Source: an uncultured Corynebacterium sp.
Lineage (GTDB): Bacteria; Actinomycetota; Actinomycetes; Mycobacteriales; Mycobacteriaceae
Assembly (NCBI GenBank): GCA_943908385.1
Contig: CALTTF010000001.1
Coordinates: 15,716-79,715 of the forward strand
Direction of reading: 5' to 3'
DNA: 64,000 nt
The notes under the pieces are model-generated. The model saw only the letters and a program-made list of their open reading frames with translations. It was not told where the DNA came from and ran no database searches. The translations under genes were made by a program, and so were the position numbers. Positions 1 to 8,604 of this stretch are shown here, piece after piece. The number at the start of each line of letters is the position of its first letter. Within the stretch, counting starts at the first letter, position 1.

Positions 1-870
1 CGCACCGAGCGGGAGATCGAGGTCAACGCCGAACCCGCGGAAGGCGTGGCCAAGCTCGAGCAGGAGCAGAAGGAGCTGGAGGAGCTCAAAGAGCACGCCT
101 CCGAATGGGAGCAGCTGCTCAGCCGCGATATCCAGCTGATGCGCAACCGCATCACCGACGAGCTCGACGGCGACATTGAGCAACTGCGCAACTCGTGGAC
201 GAAGCGCATCAACAGCGAAGGCATGCGCGTGCTGCGCTCGAAGCCGCAGGTCTTCACCAGCCAGATTGAAGCGGAGCTCACCGAGCTGATCGGAAAGACG
301 CTGGATAAGCAGCTCGCGGACTTGAAGGAGCGCGCGCAGCAGCTCTTCCCGGACAAACCGGAGATCGTCCACTCGGTCGCGGGGGCTGCGGTGGAGTCCA
401 TCACCGTCGAGGACGTCAAAGGCCGCGAGGTGGAGAAGAAGACCAAGGACCTGGTGGATCCGTCGATGGTCACCATGGGCGTCATCGGCGCGGGCATGCT
501 CGGGGCGGTCATCCCGGTCGTGCCGCTGGCGGGCGCCGTGTGGGTGGGCGTGAACATGGGATTCCGTGCGTTGCGCAACGGCAAGAACCACCTCATCCAG
601 TGGCTCCGCGAGACGGTGCAGACGACCCGCATGACGATTGTGCGCATGCTCGACACCATGATCGCCGCCGCGCGCACCGAGATGGTGCTGCGTTACCGTT
701 CGCACTTGCGGCAGCAGCAAAAACAGGTGCAGGGCCACATCAAGGAGGCGCGCGAGGCCGCGCGCGCGACGGAATCCAGCCGCCAGGAGACGATCACGCG
801 TTTGACCAAGAACAAGAAGATTCTGCAGGCCATGATCGACGAGCTGCGGAACCACCTCCGCGCCATCTAA
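1..870 (+). CDS. Dynamin-like GTPase, C-terminal part (5' end outside window)
   Basis: The frame is open from the first base, so the GTPase half lies outside the window and only about 289 C-terminal residues are seen. They are highly charged and helical (heptad-like Glu/Lys/Gln stretches at both ends), interrupted by a Gly/Val/Ala-rich hydrophobic hairpin at about nucleotides 465-560 that looks like a membrane-insertion paddle. This layout (helical stalk, membrane segment, helical stalk) is that of bacterial dynamin-like proteins such as mycobacterial IniA. The next gene, 15 bases downstream, is a second dynamin-family GTPase, and paired dynamins often act together on the cytoplasmic membrane. 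Assignment rests on architecture and neighbour, because the nucleotide-binding motifs are not in view. Confidence 0.7.
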   Translation, partial: RTEREIEVNAEPAEGVAKLEQEQKELEELKEHASEWEQLLSRDIQLMRNRITDELDGDIEQLRNSWTKRINSEGMRVLRSKPQVFTSQIEAELTELIGKTLDKQLADLKERAQQLFPDKPEIVHSVAGAAVESITVEDVKGREVEKKTKDLVDPSMVTMGVIGAGMLGAVIPVVPLAGAVWVGVNMGFRALRNGKNHLIQWLRETVQTTRMTIVRMLDTMIAAARTEMVLRYRSHLRQQQKQVQGHIKEAREAARATESSRQETITRLTKNKKILQAMIDELRNHLRAI

Positions 871-885
871 GGAAGGATTGCGACG

Positions 886-2343
886 ATGAATGCCCCACAT
901 CCGGTGCACGAGCAGGGGACCGAGGCGCTGAACACGTTGCTGCGGCAGAGTGTCGACGCGTTGGCGCGCGGCGGCCCGCAGTTGGAGAAGCCGGCGGCGG
1001 AGTTGCGCGAGATGGTGACGCGGCCGCCGCGCGTGGCGGTCATCGGCCGCCTCAAGTCGGGCAAGTCGACGCTGGTGAACGCGCTGACGGAGTCGCGGAT
1101 CGCGGCGACGGGCTCGCTCGAGTGCACGATGGCGGTGAGCGTGTACGACGAAGGGGCGCCAGCGCGCGCGGAGGTCATCGGCCTCGACGGCAAAATCACG
1201 TCGATTCCCCTGGCGGGCGAGGCCCTCACTGATTTGGAGCGTCCGCTCGACGAGGTGGATTTCGTGCGCCAATTCATCCCGATCGCGCGGTTGTCCACGT
1301 TGGGCATCATCGACACGCCGGGCACCGCGACGCTCACCGTCGAGAACGAGGCGCGCACACGCCGCACGCTTCTCGACGGCACCCGCGACACCAAACGCGC
1401 CAGCTCCTGGGCAGACTGCGTCGTTTTCCTGTCTGACTCCGCGCCGCGCGACGACGAGAGAACGTTCCTCTCCGAGCTCGGCATGACCCCGCTGACCACT
1501 GTCGGTGTTTTGTCCCGCGCAGATTCATTCGGCCCCGGCGCCTTCGGCCACCACGACCCGCTGGAGATGGCGCAGCACTACGCGGGGCGGATCGCGGCGC
1601 AGCTCGGCGGACACGTCGGCACCATGGTTCCCCTCTCCGGGCTGCTGGCGGAGTCGGCGCTGACAGGGCGGGTCACCGAATCGGTGGCTCGCGACTTGGC
1701 GGACTTGGCGCACCTCGACCGAGAAGACCTCATCGACTTCATCGAAGCAGACGACCCGAGTCTGATCGTGTCCGGCTACACCTCCGCGAACCGCGACTAC
1801 TTGCTCGACGTGATGGGGGAGTACGGGCTCGTCTACGGCCGCGGCGTCGCTGCCCAGCACGGCGCGGCCGGCCTGCTGGAGTGGATGAGGGCGACCTCGG
1901 GCATCGACTACTTGACGGGGATCATCACCCAGACCATGCCGTACTTCGCGATGCTGCAGCGCGCCGTCCGCGTCGTCGACGTCCTCGATTCCCTGGCCAA
2001 TGCGCCCGAGACCCGCGATCATGTCCTGTGGGTCCAATCCGTGCTGGAATCGCAGCCGGCGATGCGCGACGTGATGCTGTACCGCAGCTTCAAGAACACC
2101 GTGGTCGATTCGCCCGACTCGGTCCTCATTCCACGGCTGCGCGCGGCGATTCAAGGGATCACGCCAGCGCAGAAGCTGGGGCTTGACGACGCCGCCACGC
2201 CAGAAGAAGTCACCGCCGCGCTGCGCAGAGAGCTCGGTGATCTGCGCGAGCTGGCCATGACTCCGCTGTCGGCCGCGGAAGACGATGCGCGCGAGCGCCT
2301 CATCGTCGCCTACCAGGCCGCGTGGAACACGATCGCGAGCTAA
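886..2343 (+). CDS. Dynamin-family GTPase (IniC-like)
   Basis: 485 residues. The GTPase core is clear: P-loop GRLKSGKST at about residues 54-62, the switch/G3 motif IIDTPG at about 141-146, and a G4-like LSRAD at about 208 in place of the usual NKxD. The rest is helical, and no strong membrane segment is visible, unlike its upstream partner. Mycobacterial IniA/IniC are paired dynamin-like proteins induced by cell-wall stress, and this gene most resembles the shorter partner. The ATG has a good ribosome site (GGAAGGA, 9 bases upstream) and follows the first dynamin gene by 15 bases, so the two are probably co-transcribed. Role in membrane fission or repair is inferred from the family. Confidence 0.8.
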   Translation: MNAPHPVHEQGTEALNTLLRQSVDALARGGPQLEKPAAELREMVTRPPRVAVIGRLKSGKSTLVNALTESRIAATGSLECTMAVSVYDEGAPARAEVIGLDGKITSIPLAGEALTDLERPLDEVDFVRQFIPIARLSTLGIIDTPGTATLTVENEARTRRTLLDGTRDTKRASSWADCVVFLSDSAPRDDERTFLSELGMTPLTTVGVLSRADSFGPGAFGHHDPLEMAQHYAGRIAAQLGGHVGTMVPLSGLLAESALTGRVTESVARDLADLAHLDREDLIDFIEADDPSLIVSGYTSANRDYLLDVMGEYGLVYGRGVAAQHGAAGLLEWMRATSGIDYLTGIITQTMPYFAMLQRAVRVVDVLDSLANAPETRDHVLWVQSVLESQPAMRDVMLYRSFKNTVVDSPDSVLIPRLRAAIQGITPAQKLGLDDAATPEEVTAALRRELGDLRELAMTPLSAAEDDARERLIVAYQAAWNTIAS

Positions 2344-2406
2344 TCGGCCCCTGTAGTAGCCGAGCACGATACACTGGCTCCGGTAAATAACAAGGAGGAC
2401 GAAAAC

Positions 2407-3876
2407 GTGGCCCCACCGTGGCACCTAGCTGTTGATTTTGGAACCTCGAACTCCGCAGCCGCGCACACTAGCCCCGCCGGAGGATCCGTCGAGGCGTTGG
2501 CGCTCAGCCACCGGTCCAACCTCATGCCCTCGGCCGTCTTCGTCGATGAGTCCGGCGAAGTCATCAGCGGAGACTCTGCTTTGCTGGCCGGCCGACGCGA
2601 CCCGTCCCGTCTCGTTCTCTCCCCGAAGCGCTTCATCGATCACGACACTGTCCAGCTCGAGGGCGACGACGTGTCCGCGCAGAAGATTTTCGGCGCGATC
2701 ATCCAGTCGGTGCTGGAGCGCGCGAAGTCCCAGCACGCCGGCACGGAGCCTGCCACGGTCACCTTCACCCACCCGGAGCGGTGGTCGCACAACGCCATCG
2801 GCAATCTCGTCGACGCAGCCAAGGGAACCGGCCTGGATATCCGCCGTTTGCGCACCATTTCGGAGCCGAGAGCCGCGGCGATCCATTACGCGGCGCAGCA
2901 GAGGATTCCCGTCGGCAAGCATGTCGTCGTCTTCGACTTCGGCGGAGGAACCCTCGACATCGCCGTGCTGCGCGCCGAGCGCAACGGCGACTACCGGGTC
3001 GTGGCCGCCAAGGGCGATAACTCGCTTGGTGGGCGCACGATCGACAACCTCGTCTACCGCTGGGTGATCGAGCAGATCGACCACGACGACCCGGACCTCG
3101 CCGACTCTTTGCGCAACGCCCCCGCCTCCGTGATGAATGCGCTGCAGGAGAATATCCGCGAGGCGAAGGAGATGCTGTCCGACACATCGTCGGCGACCAT
3201 CACCATTTCGTCCCCGTCCGGGGAGAAGGACATCCTGATCACCCGCGATGAGTTCAACCAGGTCATCTCGCAGCCCATCGAGCGCGCCTCCGAGATGACG
3301 CGCGCCGTGCTCCGCGAGGCCGGAGTCGAGGACCCGGCGACCCCGATCTACCTGACCGGCGGCTCGTCGCGCATTCCGTACGTGCAGGACGAGCTGGGCA
3401 AGGTTGGCCGCGTCATGCGTCTCGACGACCCGAAGACCGTCGTCTGCCGCGGCGCCCTCGTGGCCACCCTGCGCCGCTTCACCCAGCCGGCCGTCGCCGG
3501 CGGGCCGAAGCACCGCGGCGACAATCCTTTCGGCCCCGGTTCCGGTCCCGCTCCTGGACCCCGCCCAGCTCCCGGCCCGCGTCCGGGACCTCGGCCTGGT
3601 CCCGGTGCGCCCGGAACGCGCCCGGGCCCGCGGCCTGGATTCGCGCCGCAGGTTGGGCCGCAGCGTCCTCAGCAGCGCCCGCAGGGCCCGCGTCCTGGTT
3701 TCCCGCAGCAGCGACCTCCGCAGCAGCAGCGACCTCCGCAGCAGATGGCGGCCATGGCTCAGCGGCCCGCGCCGAACGCCCCGAAGAAATCGCAGAGCAA
3801 CACCCCGCTCATCGCGGGGGTTGTCGGCGGAGGATTGGTGCTCGTCCTCATCATCGTGCTGGTCATGGTGCTGTAG
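2407..3876 (+). CDS. Hsp70/actin-fold ATPase with proline-rich linker and C-terminal membrane anchor
   Basis: 489 residues, GTG start preceded by AAGGAGGA. The nucleotide-binding domain has phosphate-1 motif DFGTSNS near residue 10, phosphate-2 motif FDFGGGTLDIA near 178, and adenosine motif LTGGSSRIPY near 317. Instead of the DnaK substrate-binding domain there is a Pro/Gly/Gln-rich tract (about residues 370-455, many PGPRP and RPPQQ units) ending in one hydrophobic segment of about 25 residues at the extreme C-terminus. The ATPase should therefore be cytoplasmic and tail-anchored. It follows the two dynamin genes on the same strand after 63 bases. DnaK-like proteins next to Ini-type dynamins suggest a joint membrane-stress function; that link is inference. 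Confidence 0.82.
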   Translation: MAPPWHLAVDFGTSNSAAAHTSPAGGSVEALALSHRSNLMPSAVFVDESGEVISGDSALLAGRRDPSRLVLSPKRFIDHDTVQLEGDDVSAQKIFGAIIQSVLERAKSQHAGTEPATVTFTHPERWSHNAIGNLVDAAKGTGLDIRRLRTISEPRAAAIHYAAQQRIPVGKHVVVFDFGGGTLDIAVLRAERNGDYRVVAAKGDNSLGGRTIDNLVYRWVIEQIDHDDPDLADSLRNAPASVMNALQENIREAKEMLSDTSSATITISSPSGEKDILITRDEFNQVISQPIERASEMTRAVLREAGVEDPATPIYLTGGSSRIPYVQDELGKVGRVMRLDDPKTVVCRGALVATLRRFTQPAVAGGPKHRGDNPFGPGSGPAPGPRPAPGPRPGPRPGPGAPGTRPGPRPGFAPQVGPQRPQQRPQGPRPGFPQQRPPQQQRPPQQMAAMAQRPAPNAPKKSQSNTPLIAGVVGGGLVLVLIIVLVMVL

Positions 3877-3892
3877 GAACCAGCCGTAGGAA

Positions 3893-4426
3893 CTAAAGGC
3901 CCTTCGCCACGAGAGCGTCCTTCAGCTTCTTTCGTGCACGGTTGAGACGGCTCTTCACCGTCGCCAGGGGAATGCCTTGGTGGGCGGCGAGCTCGTCGTA
4001 GGACAGCCCGGCATATTCGCGGAGGACGAGGACCTCCTTGAACTCGGGCTCGAGCATCTCCAGGGCCTCACGGACCACCATGGTGGTGGTGACGCGCTGC
4101 TGGATGGGAGCGGTGTCGTCGGGGGTGTCGGCACCGGCGTCGTCGTCGGGAACATCGCGGCGCTTGCGAAGTAGCTCGAGCGCAGCATTCGAAGTGATGC
4201 GGTACATCCACGTGGAAAACCGCGCCTGCGGCTGGAACTTGCCGATATTCTTCCAGGCAGAAATCATGGCGTTCTGCATGGCGTCCTCGGCGTCGTGGGC
4301 ATTGCCGGTCACAGACATGGCGACGGCCCACATACGGCGCTTCGCGTCGTAAATGAGCTCGGCGAAAGCCTTCTCGTCGCCGGCCTGGGCCTTGGCCACT
4401 AGTTCCCGTTCGCGTTCGCGGTCCAC
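3893..4426 (-). CDS. ECF-type RNA polymerase sigma factor
   Basis: 177 residues, GTG start with GAGGAG 7 bases upstream. Region 2 spans about residues 20-90 (AFAELIYDAKRRMWAVA, then DAEDAMQNAMISAWKN and FSTWMYRITSNAALE); region 4 spans about 120-175 with the helix-turn-helix LSYDELAAHQGIPLATVKSR. The linker is acidic (DDDAGADTPDDTAP). Size and two-domain layout fit an ECF (sigma-70 group IV) factor. It lies 28 bases downstream of a very acidic small gene on the same strand and converges on the Hsp70-like gene with only 16 bases between them. No zinc-binding anti-sigma (HxxxCxxC) gene is adjacent, so its control is unknown. Confidence 0.9.
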   Translation of the reverse strand: MDRERERELVAKAQAGDEKAFAELIYDAKRRMWAVAMSVTGNAHDAEDAMQNAMISAWKNIGKFQPQARFSTWMYRITSNAALELLRKRRDVPDDDAGADTPDDTAPIQQRVTTTMVVREALEMLEPEFKEVLVLREYAGLSYDELAAHQGIPLATVKSRLNRARKKLKDALVAKGL

Positions 4427-4454
4427 GTCAGCTCCTCAATCCTGTCCCTGGTCC

Positions 4455-4832
4455 CTAGAAATCCGCCAGCGGATCGTCGGGAAGATCGTCCGGCACCGGG
4501 TCCGGCGCAGAATCGTCGAGAGGATCCTGCAAAGAATCGTCCAGAGGATCGGCCGGGGAGTCGGGCAGCGGGTCGTCGAAGTCGGAGCCGTCAGCAGAGT
4601 CGTCGAAAAGCGGGTCGTGGTCGGTCACGCCATCGTCGTCAAGCGAAATGCCCTCGTCGAACTCGTCGAGCGACACCTCCTGGGAACCTGGAATGAGGGA
4701 ATCGCCGGGGTCCGGCGTGGACGGGTCGAACGCGACGTCGAGCATGCGCTCAAGTGCGTCGTCACTGGGGGCGGAATCGGCGTACAGATCGCCGAACGGC
4801 GGAAGAACCGGTGGTTCATTGAACTCGTTCAT
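4455..4832 (-). CDS. Small, extremely acidic repeat protein upstream of the ECF sigma gene
   Basis: 125 residues with an ideal ribosome site (AAAGGAGG, 6 bases before ATG). About a third of residues are Asp or Glu. The C-terminal half is built from short degenerate repeats of the type DPLDDS / DPLPDS / DPVPDD, ending DDPLADF; the N-terminal third (NEFNEPPVLPPFGDLYAD) is more ordered. There is no signal peptide or membrane segment and no cysteine. Not recognised as a known family. Because it is the first gene of a two-gene unit with the sigma factor, a role in controlling that factor is possible, but this is only context. Confidence 0.65.
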   Translation of the reverse strand: MNEFNEPPVLPPFGDLYADSAPSDDALERMLDVAFDPSTPDPGDSLIPGSQEVSLDEFDEGISLDDDGVTDHDPLFDDSADGSDFDDPLPDSPADPLDDSLQDPLDDSAPDPVPDDLPDDPLADF

Positions 4833-5121
4833 GATGGACCTCCTTTCGCCGAGTGAAACACGATGTCTTCCGCCAGTGTAATGAGCGCCGCGGAGAAAAT
4901 GTTCCCGACATGTTGCCGCCGAAGCAGTTTGGTCTTTCAGGTGGCTGCGGTGTAGTCTTTGACAGTCGCTGTTTTGGGGCGCGCCCTTGCGGAAACATGC
5001 ATGCGAGCGAGGTTGCGACGTACATCCACGTAAACCCCCGAAACGCTTAATTACGTATCAGATGGTTTTCGGTGCCGTGGCATGCAGGTGCCGTCCGAGA
5101 AGAAGAAAGGGGTAACCCGCT
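4833..5121. promoter_or_regulatory. Divergent intergenic region between acidic gene and rplU
   Basis: 289 bases without a gene. It must hold the promoters of the leftward acidic-protein/sigma unit and of the rightward rplU-rpmA unit. A -35-like TTGACA is at 4959-4964, but no convincing -10 follows at the right distance. The rplU ribosome site is AAAGGGG at about 5106-5112. No L21-type leader structure was recognised. Confidence 0.4.
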
Positions 5122-5427
5122 ATGTACGCGATCGTCAAGACCGGCGGCAAGCAGTACAAGGTTGCCGAAGGCGACCTCGTTCGGGTCGAGAAGATCGAGG
5201 GTGAAGCTGGCGATTCTGTGGCGCTCACCCCGGTTCTCCTCGTCGACGGCGCAAACGTCACCTCCAAGTCCGAGGACCTCGCCAAGGTCAACGTCTCCGC
5301 TGAGATCGTCGAGCACGGCAAGGGCAAGAAGATCGACATTCTGAAGTACAAGAACAAGACCGGTTACAAGGTGCGTCAGGGCCACCGTCAGCCCAACACG
5401 ACGCTGAAGATCACCGGCATCAAGTAA
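5122..5427 (+). CDS. rplU: 50S ribosomal protein L21
   Basis: 101 residues, normal length for L21. The start [14 protein letters not shown] and the C-terminal [14 protein letters not shown] segment with TTLKITGI ending are diagnostic. It binds 23S rRNA in the large subunit. It begins the rplU-rpmA-obg gene set, with rpmA starting 29 bases downstream. In most corynebacteria an RNase E/G gene (rne) lies directly upstream; here that place is taken by the sigma/Hsp70/dynamin block. Confidence 0.97.
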   Translation: MYAIVKTGGKQYKVAEGDLVRVEKIEGEAGDSVALTPVLLVDGANVTSKSEDLAKVNVSAEIVEHGKGKKIDILKYKNKTGYKVRQGHRQPNTTLKITGIK

Positions 5428-5456
5428 TTCGAGACGCCACTTAGGAGGCAACCACA

Positions 5457-5801
5457 ATGGCACACAAGAAGGGTGCATCGAGCTCCTCGAACGGCCGCGA
5501 CTCCGAGTCCAAGCGCCTCGGCGTGAAGCGCTTCGGCGGCCAGCAGGTCAAGGCGGGCGAGATCCTCGTCCGTCAGCGCGGCACGAAGTTCCACCCGGGC
5601 GACAATGTCGGCCGCGGCGGCGACGACACGCTGTTCGCTCTGTCTGCAGGTTCCGTGCAGTTCGGCATCAAGAAGAAGCGCCGCATCGTCAACATCATTC
5701 CGGCTGACGCAGAGGGCGTTTCCTCTGAGGTTCTCGAGGCCGCGAACGACGCTGGCCTGGTCGACGACGCTGTCGTCGAGGAGAAGTCCGCTACTGCGTA
5801 A
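5457..5801 (+). CDS. rpmA: 50S ribosomal protein L27 with acidic C-terminal extension
   Basis: 114 residues. The core ([46 protein letters not shown]) is typical L27, whose N-terminus reaches the peptidyl-transferase centre. L27 is usually about 85-90 residues; here about 25 extra residues ([18 protein letters not shown]..., acidic) follow the core. There is no N-terminal cleavable extension of the Firmicute kind. Ribosome site AGGAGG at 5443-5448. Co-transcribed with rplU. Confidence 0.96.
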   Translation: MAHKKGASSSSNGRDSESKRLGVKRFGGQQVKAGEILVRQRGTKFHPGDNVGRGGDDTLFALSAGSVQFGIKKKRRIVNIIPADAEGVSSEVLEAANDAGLVDDAVVEEKSATA

Positions 5802-5822
5802 CTTCCCGCACATACTCTGATC

Positions 5823-5854
5823 GCGCCGTGGATCCGCCTAGGGTCGCACGGCGC
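5823..5854 (+). terminator. Possible rho-independent terminator after rpmA
   Basis: A perfect 8-base inverted repeat, GCGCCGTG (5823-5830) and CACGGCGC (5847-5854), with a 16-base loop, is followed by TTTCGCTT. The T-run is weak, so termination may be partial. It lies between rpmA and obg. Confidence 0.5.
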
Positions 5855-5858
5855 TTTC

Positions 5859-5869
5859 GCTTATCGACG
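5859..5869 (+). repeat. Intergenic copy of the dispersed 11-mer GCTTATCGACG
   Basis: An exact copy of the 11-mer lies in the rpmA-obg intergenic region, just after the terminator-like hairpin. It is one of only two copies outside coding sequence and shows that the motif is not simply a by-product of codon choice. Confidence 0.9.
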
Positions 5870-5932
5870 GCCCACTGCGGCCTCTCGTACACTCGCTAGC
5901 ACTGACCCCACCCGAAAGGCAGGCACCTCCTC

Positions 5933-7465
5933 ATGGCCCAGTTTGTCGACCGTGCAGTCTTGCACCTCCAGGCCGGCGACGGCGGCCACGGGTGTGTGTC
6001 GGTGCACCGCGAGAAGTTCAAGCCCTTGGGCGGCCCCGACGGCGGCAACGGCGGCCACGGCGGCGACATCATCTTAGAGGTGTCCACGCAGGTTCACACC
6101 CTGCTGGATTTCCAGTACCGCCCGCACGTGAAGGCGAAGCGCGGCGGCAACGGCGAGGGTGACCACCGCAACGGCGCGCGCGGGGAGAACCTCGTGCTGG
6201 AGGTTCCAGTCGGCACGGTGGTGCGCGACGCGGAGGGCAATATGCTGGCGGACCTCGTTGTGCCGGGCACCCAGTTCCTGGCGGCGGAGGGCGGCTACGG
6301 CGGCCTCGGCAACGCTGCCTTGGCGACGGCGAAGCGAAAAGCTCCCGGCTTCGCTTTGAAGGGTGAGCCGGGGCAGGCGCACGACTTGATCCTTGAGCTG
6401 AAGTCCATGGCCGATGTCGGCCTGGTGGGCTTCCCGTCGGCGGGCAAGTCCTCGCTGATCTCTGTGCTGTCGGCCGCGAAACCGAAGATCGCCGACTACC
6501 CGTTCACCACGCTCCAGCCGAACCTCGGCGTGGTCGATACCGGCCACGACACCTTCACCATCGCGGACGTGCCCGGCCTGATCCCAGGCGCGAGCCAGGG
6601 CAAGGGCCTGGGACTGGACTTCCTGCGCCATATCGAGCGCACGGCCGTGCTCGCCCATGTCGTCGACACCGCGACGCTCGAGCCGGGCCGCGACCCGCAG
6701 TCCGATATCGAGGCACTCGAGGGTGAGCTCGATTCGTACGCCGACCTCATCGAGGCCGAGGACGGCGATTCGGGCCTGGGAGACCTGCGCCAGCGCCCGC
6801 GCATCATCGTCCTGAACAAGGTCGACGTCCCGGAGGCCAAGGAGCTCGCGGAATTCCTGCGCGAGGACCTCGCCGAAGCATTCGGCTGGCCGATCTACAT
6901 GATCTCCACCGCCACGCGCGAAGGCCTCGACGAGCTGAAGTGGGCCCTGTGGGAGATCGTCCAGACCGCCCGCAAGACGCAGCCAAAGGTCGCCCGAAAG
7001 GCCGCCGACACAAAGGCAGCGCAGATCATCCGCCCGCGCGCCGTCGACCACAGCGACGATATCCAGGTCGTCCCGGACCCGCTGTACCCCGGCGGCTGGC
7101 TGGTCACCGGCGAGAAAGCCGAGCGCTGGATCCGCCAGACCGACTTCGAGAACGACGAGGCCGTCGGCTACCTCTCCGACCGCCTCAACAAGGCCGGCGT
7201 CGAAGAAGAATTGCGTAAAATCGGCGCGAATGAGGGAGACACGGTTACCATCGGGGAGATCTCCTTTGACTGGGAGCCGTCCATCGGTGGCGATCCCACG
7301 AAGGCGGGCCGCGGCCAAGACGCGCGCCTCGGCGGCACGGACCGCATGTCCGCAGCCGAGCGCAAGCGCGCATCGCAGGCCCGTAGAGGACTTATCGACG
7401 AATACGATTACGGCGACGACCTGCTCGATCGGCAGGAAGCCGACCGAGAGAGGTGGCAAGGTTAA
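5933..7465 (+). CDS. obg: GTPase Obg/CgtA, ribosome assembly
   Basis: 510 residues with three Obg domains: the glycine-rich Obg fold (about 1-158, with GGDGGHG and repeated GG motifs), the GTPase domain (P-loop GFPSAGKSS near 166-174, FTTLQP switch I, DVPGLI G3 near 206, LNKVD G4 near 295), and the C-terminal OCT domain (about 360-435). A further tail of about 75 residues is rich in Arg and Asp ([23 protein letters not shown]). Obg acts on the 50S subunit and in stress control. It overlaps proB by one base. One dispersed 11-mer-type site (7391) lies in the tail. Confidence 0.96.
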   Translation: MAQFVDRAVLHLQAGDGGHGCVSVHREKFKPLGGPDGGNGGHGGDIILEVSTQVHTLLDFQYRPHVKAKRGGNGEGDHRNGARGENLVLEVPVGTVVRDAEGNMLADLVVPGTQFLAAEGGYGGLGNAALATAKRKAPGFALKGEPGQAHDLILELKSMADVGLVGFPSAGKSSLISVLSAAKPKIADYPFTTLQPNLGVVDTGHDTFTIADVPGLIPGASQGKGLGLDFLRHIERTAVLAHVVDTATLEPGRDPQSDIEALEGELDSYADLIEAEDGDSGLGDLRQRPRIIVLNKVDVPEAKELAEFLREDLAEAFGWPIYMISTATREGLDELKWALWEIVQTARKTQPKVARKAADTKAAQIIRPRAVDHSDDIQVVPDPLYPGGWLVTGEKAERWIRQTDFENDEAVGYLSDRLNKAGVEEELRKIGANEGDTVTIGEISFDWEPSIGGDPTKAGRGQDARLGGTDRMSAAERKRASQARRGLIDEYDYGDDLLDRQEADRERWQG

Positions 7466-8601
7466 TGACAATGCCGGGTGTGACACCGGGTACGCTGCGG
7501 GAGCAGATCGCGGGGGCGAAGAAGATCATTGTGAAACTGGGCACGAGTTCCCTCGTGGACTCGAACGGCGCAGTGTCTCAAGAGAAGATCGACCGCATTG
7601 TCGACGCGATCGAGGCCCGCACGGACCGCGGGGGCGACGTCATCGTCGTCTCCTCCGGTGCAGTCGCTGCGGGCATGACTCCGCTGGGCCTGTCCACCCG
7701 GCCGAAAGACCTTGCTTTGAAACAGGCCGCTGCTTCGGTGGGTCAGATCCACTTGGCGCAGACGTGGGGCCGCTCATTCGAGCGCTACAACCGCACCATC
7801 GGCCAGGTGCTGCTCACCCAGTCCGACGCTGGTGTGCGCGAGCGCGCGCGCAATGCGCAGCGCACAATCGACAAGCTGCGTCAGCTCGGGGCAGTGCCGA
7901 TCGTGAACGAGAACGACACTGTCGCCACCTCCGAGATGAGGTTCGGCGATAATGACCGGCTCTCGGCCATCGTGGCAACGCTCACTGCCGCCGACGCCTT
8001 GATCTTGCTGTCCGACGTCGACGGCCTCTACGACCGGAACCCGAAGGACCCGGGCGCCACGTTCGTCTCCGAGGTCCGCTCCGGCAAGGACCTCGAAGGG
8101 ATCGTCGCCGGCGACGGCGGCGTCTTCGGCACCGGCGGCATGGCGTCCAAGGTCTCGGCGGCCCGCCTGGCCACCCGCGGCGGCGTGCCCGTGCTGTTGA
8201 CATCCGCGCAGAATATCGAGGACGCGCTCGGCGACGCGTCTGTCGGCACGGTCTTCCACACCCGCCCCGAGTCGCAGCTCTCCGCCTGGAAATTCTGGGT
8301 GCTCTACGCCGCCGACGCTGAAGGCGTGCTGCGCCTCGACGCCGGCGCCGTCGAGGCCGTCACCCGCGGCGGCACCTCGCTGCTCGCCGTCGGCATCACG
8401 GGTGTGGACGGCGATTTCCACGCCGGCGACATCGTCGAGATCCTCGGCCCCGACGGCCAAGCCATCGGCCGCGGCGTCGTCGGCTACGACGCAGCCGAAC
8501 TCACCGGCATGCTGGGCAAGCACACCGACGAGCTCCCCGAACACCAGCGCCGGTCTGTCGTGCACGCGGACTACCTGTCCAATTACGCGTCTAGGCTCTA
8601 A
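7465..8601 (+). CDS. proB: Glutamate 5-kinase
   Basis: First step of proline synthesis: phosphorylates L-glutamate. The amino-acid kinase domain occupies about residues 15-265 ([45 protein letters not shown]) and a PUA domain follows to the end (residues about 285-370). I place the start at the ATG at 7465 (MTMPGVTPG), overlapping the obg stop in the form TAATG; an in-frame GTG at 7453 is an alternative. The product, gamma-glutamyl phosphate, is used by ProA, encoded two genes downstream. Confidence 0.95.
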   Translation: MTMPGVTPGTLREQIAGAKKIIVKLGTSSLVDSNGAVSQEKIDRIVDAIEARTDRGGDVIVVSSGAVAAGMTPLGLSTRPKDLALKQAAASVGQIHLAQTWGRSFERYNRTIGQVLLTQSDAGVRERARNAQRTIDKLRQLGAVPIVNENDTVATSEMRFGDNDRLSAIVATLTAADALILLSDVDGLYDRNPKDPGATFVSEVRSGKDLEGIVAGDGGVFGTGGMASKVSAARLATRGGVPVLLTSAQNIEDALGDASVGTVFHTRPESQLSAWKFWVLYAADAEGVLRLDAGAVEAVTRGGTSLLAVGITGVDGDFHAGDIVEILGPDGQAIGRGVVGYDAAELTGMLGKHTDELPEHQRRSVVHADYLSNYASRL

Positions 8602-8604
8602 GGC

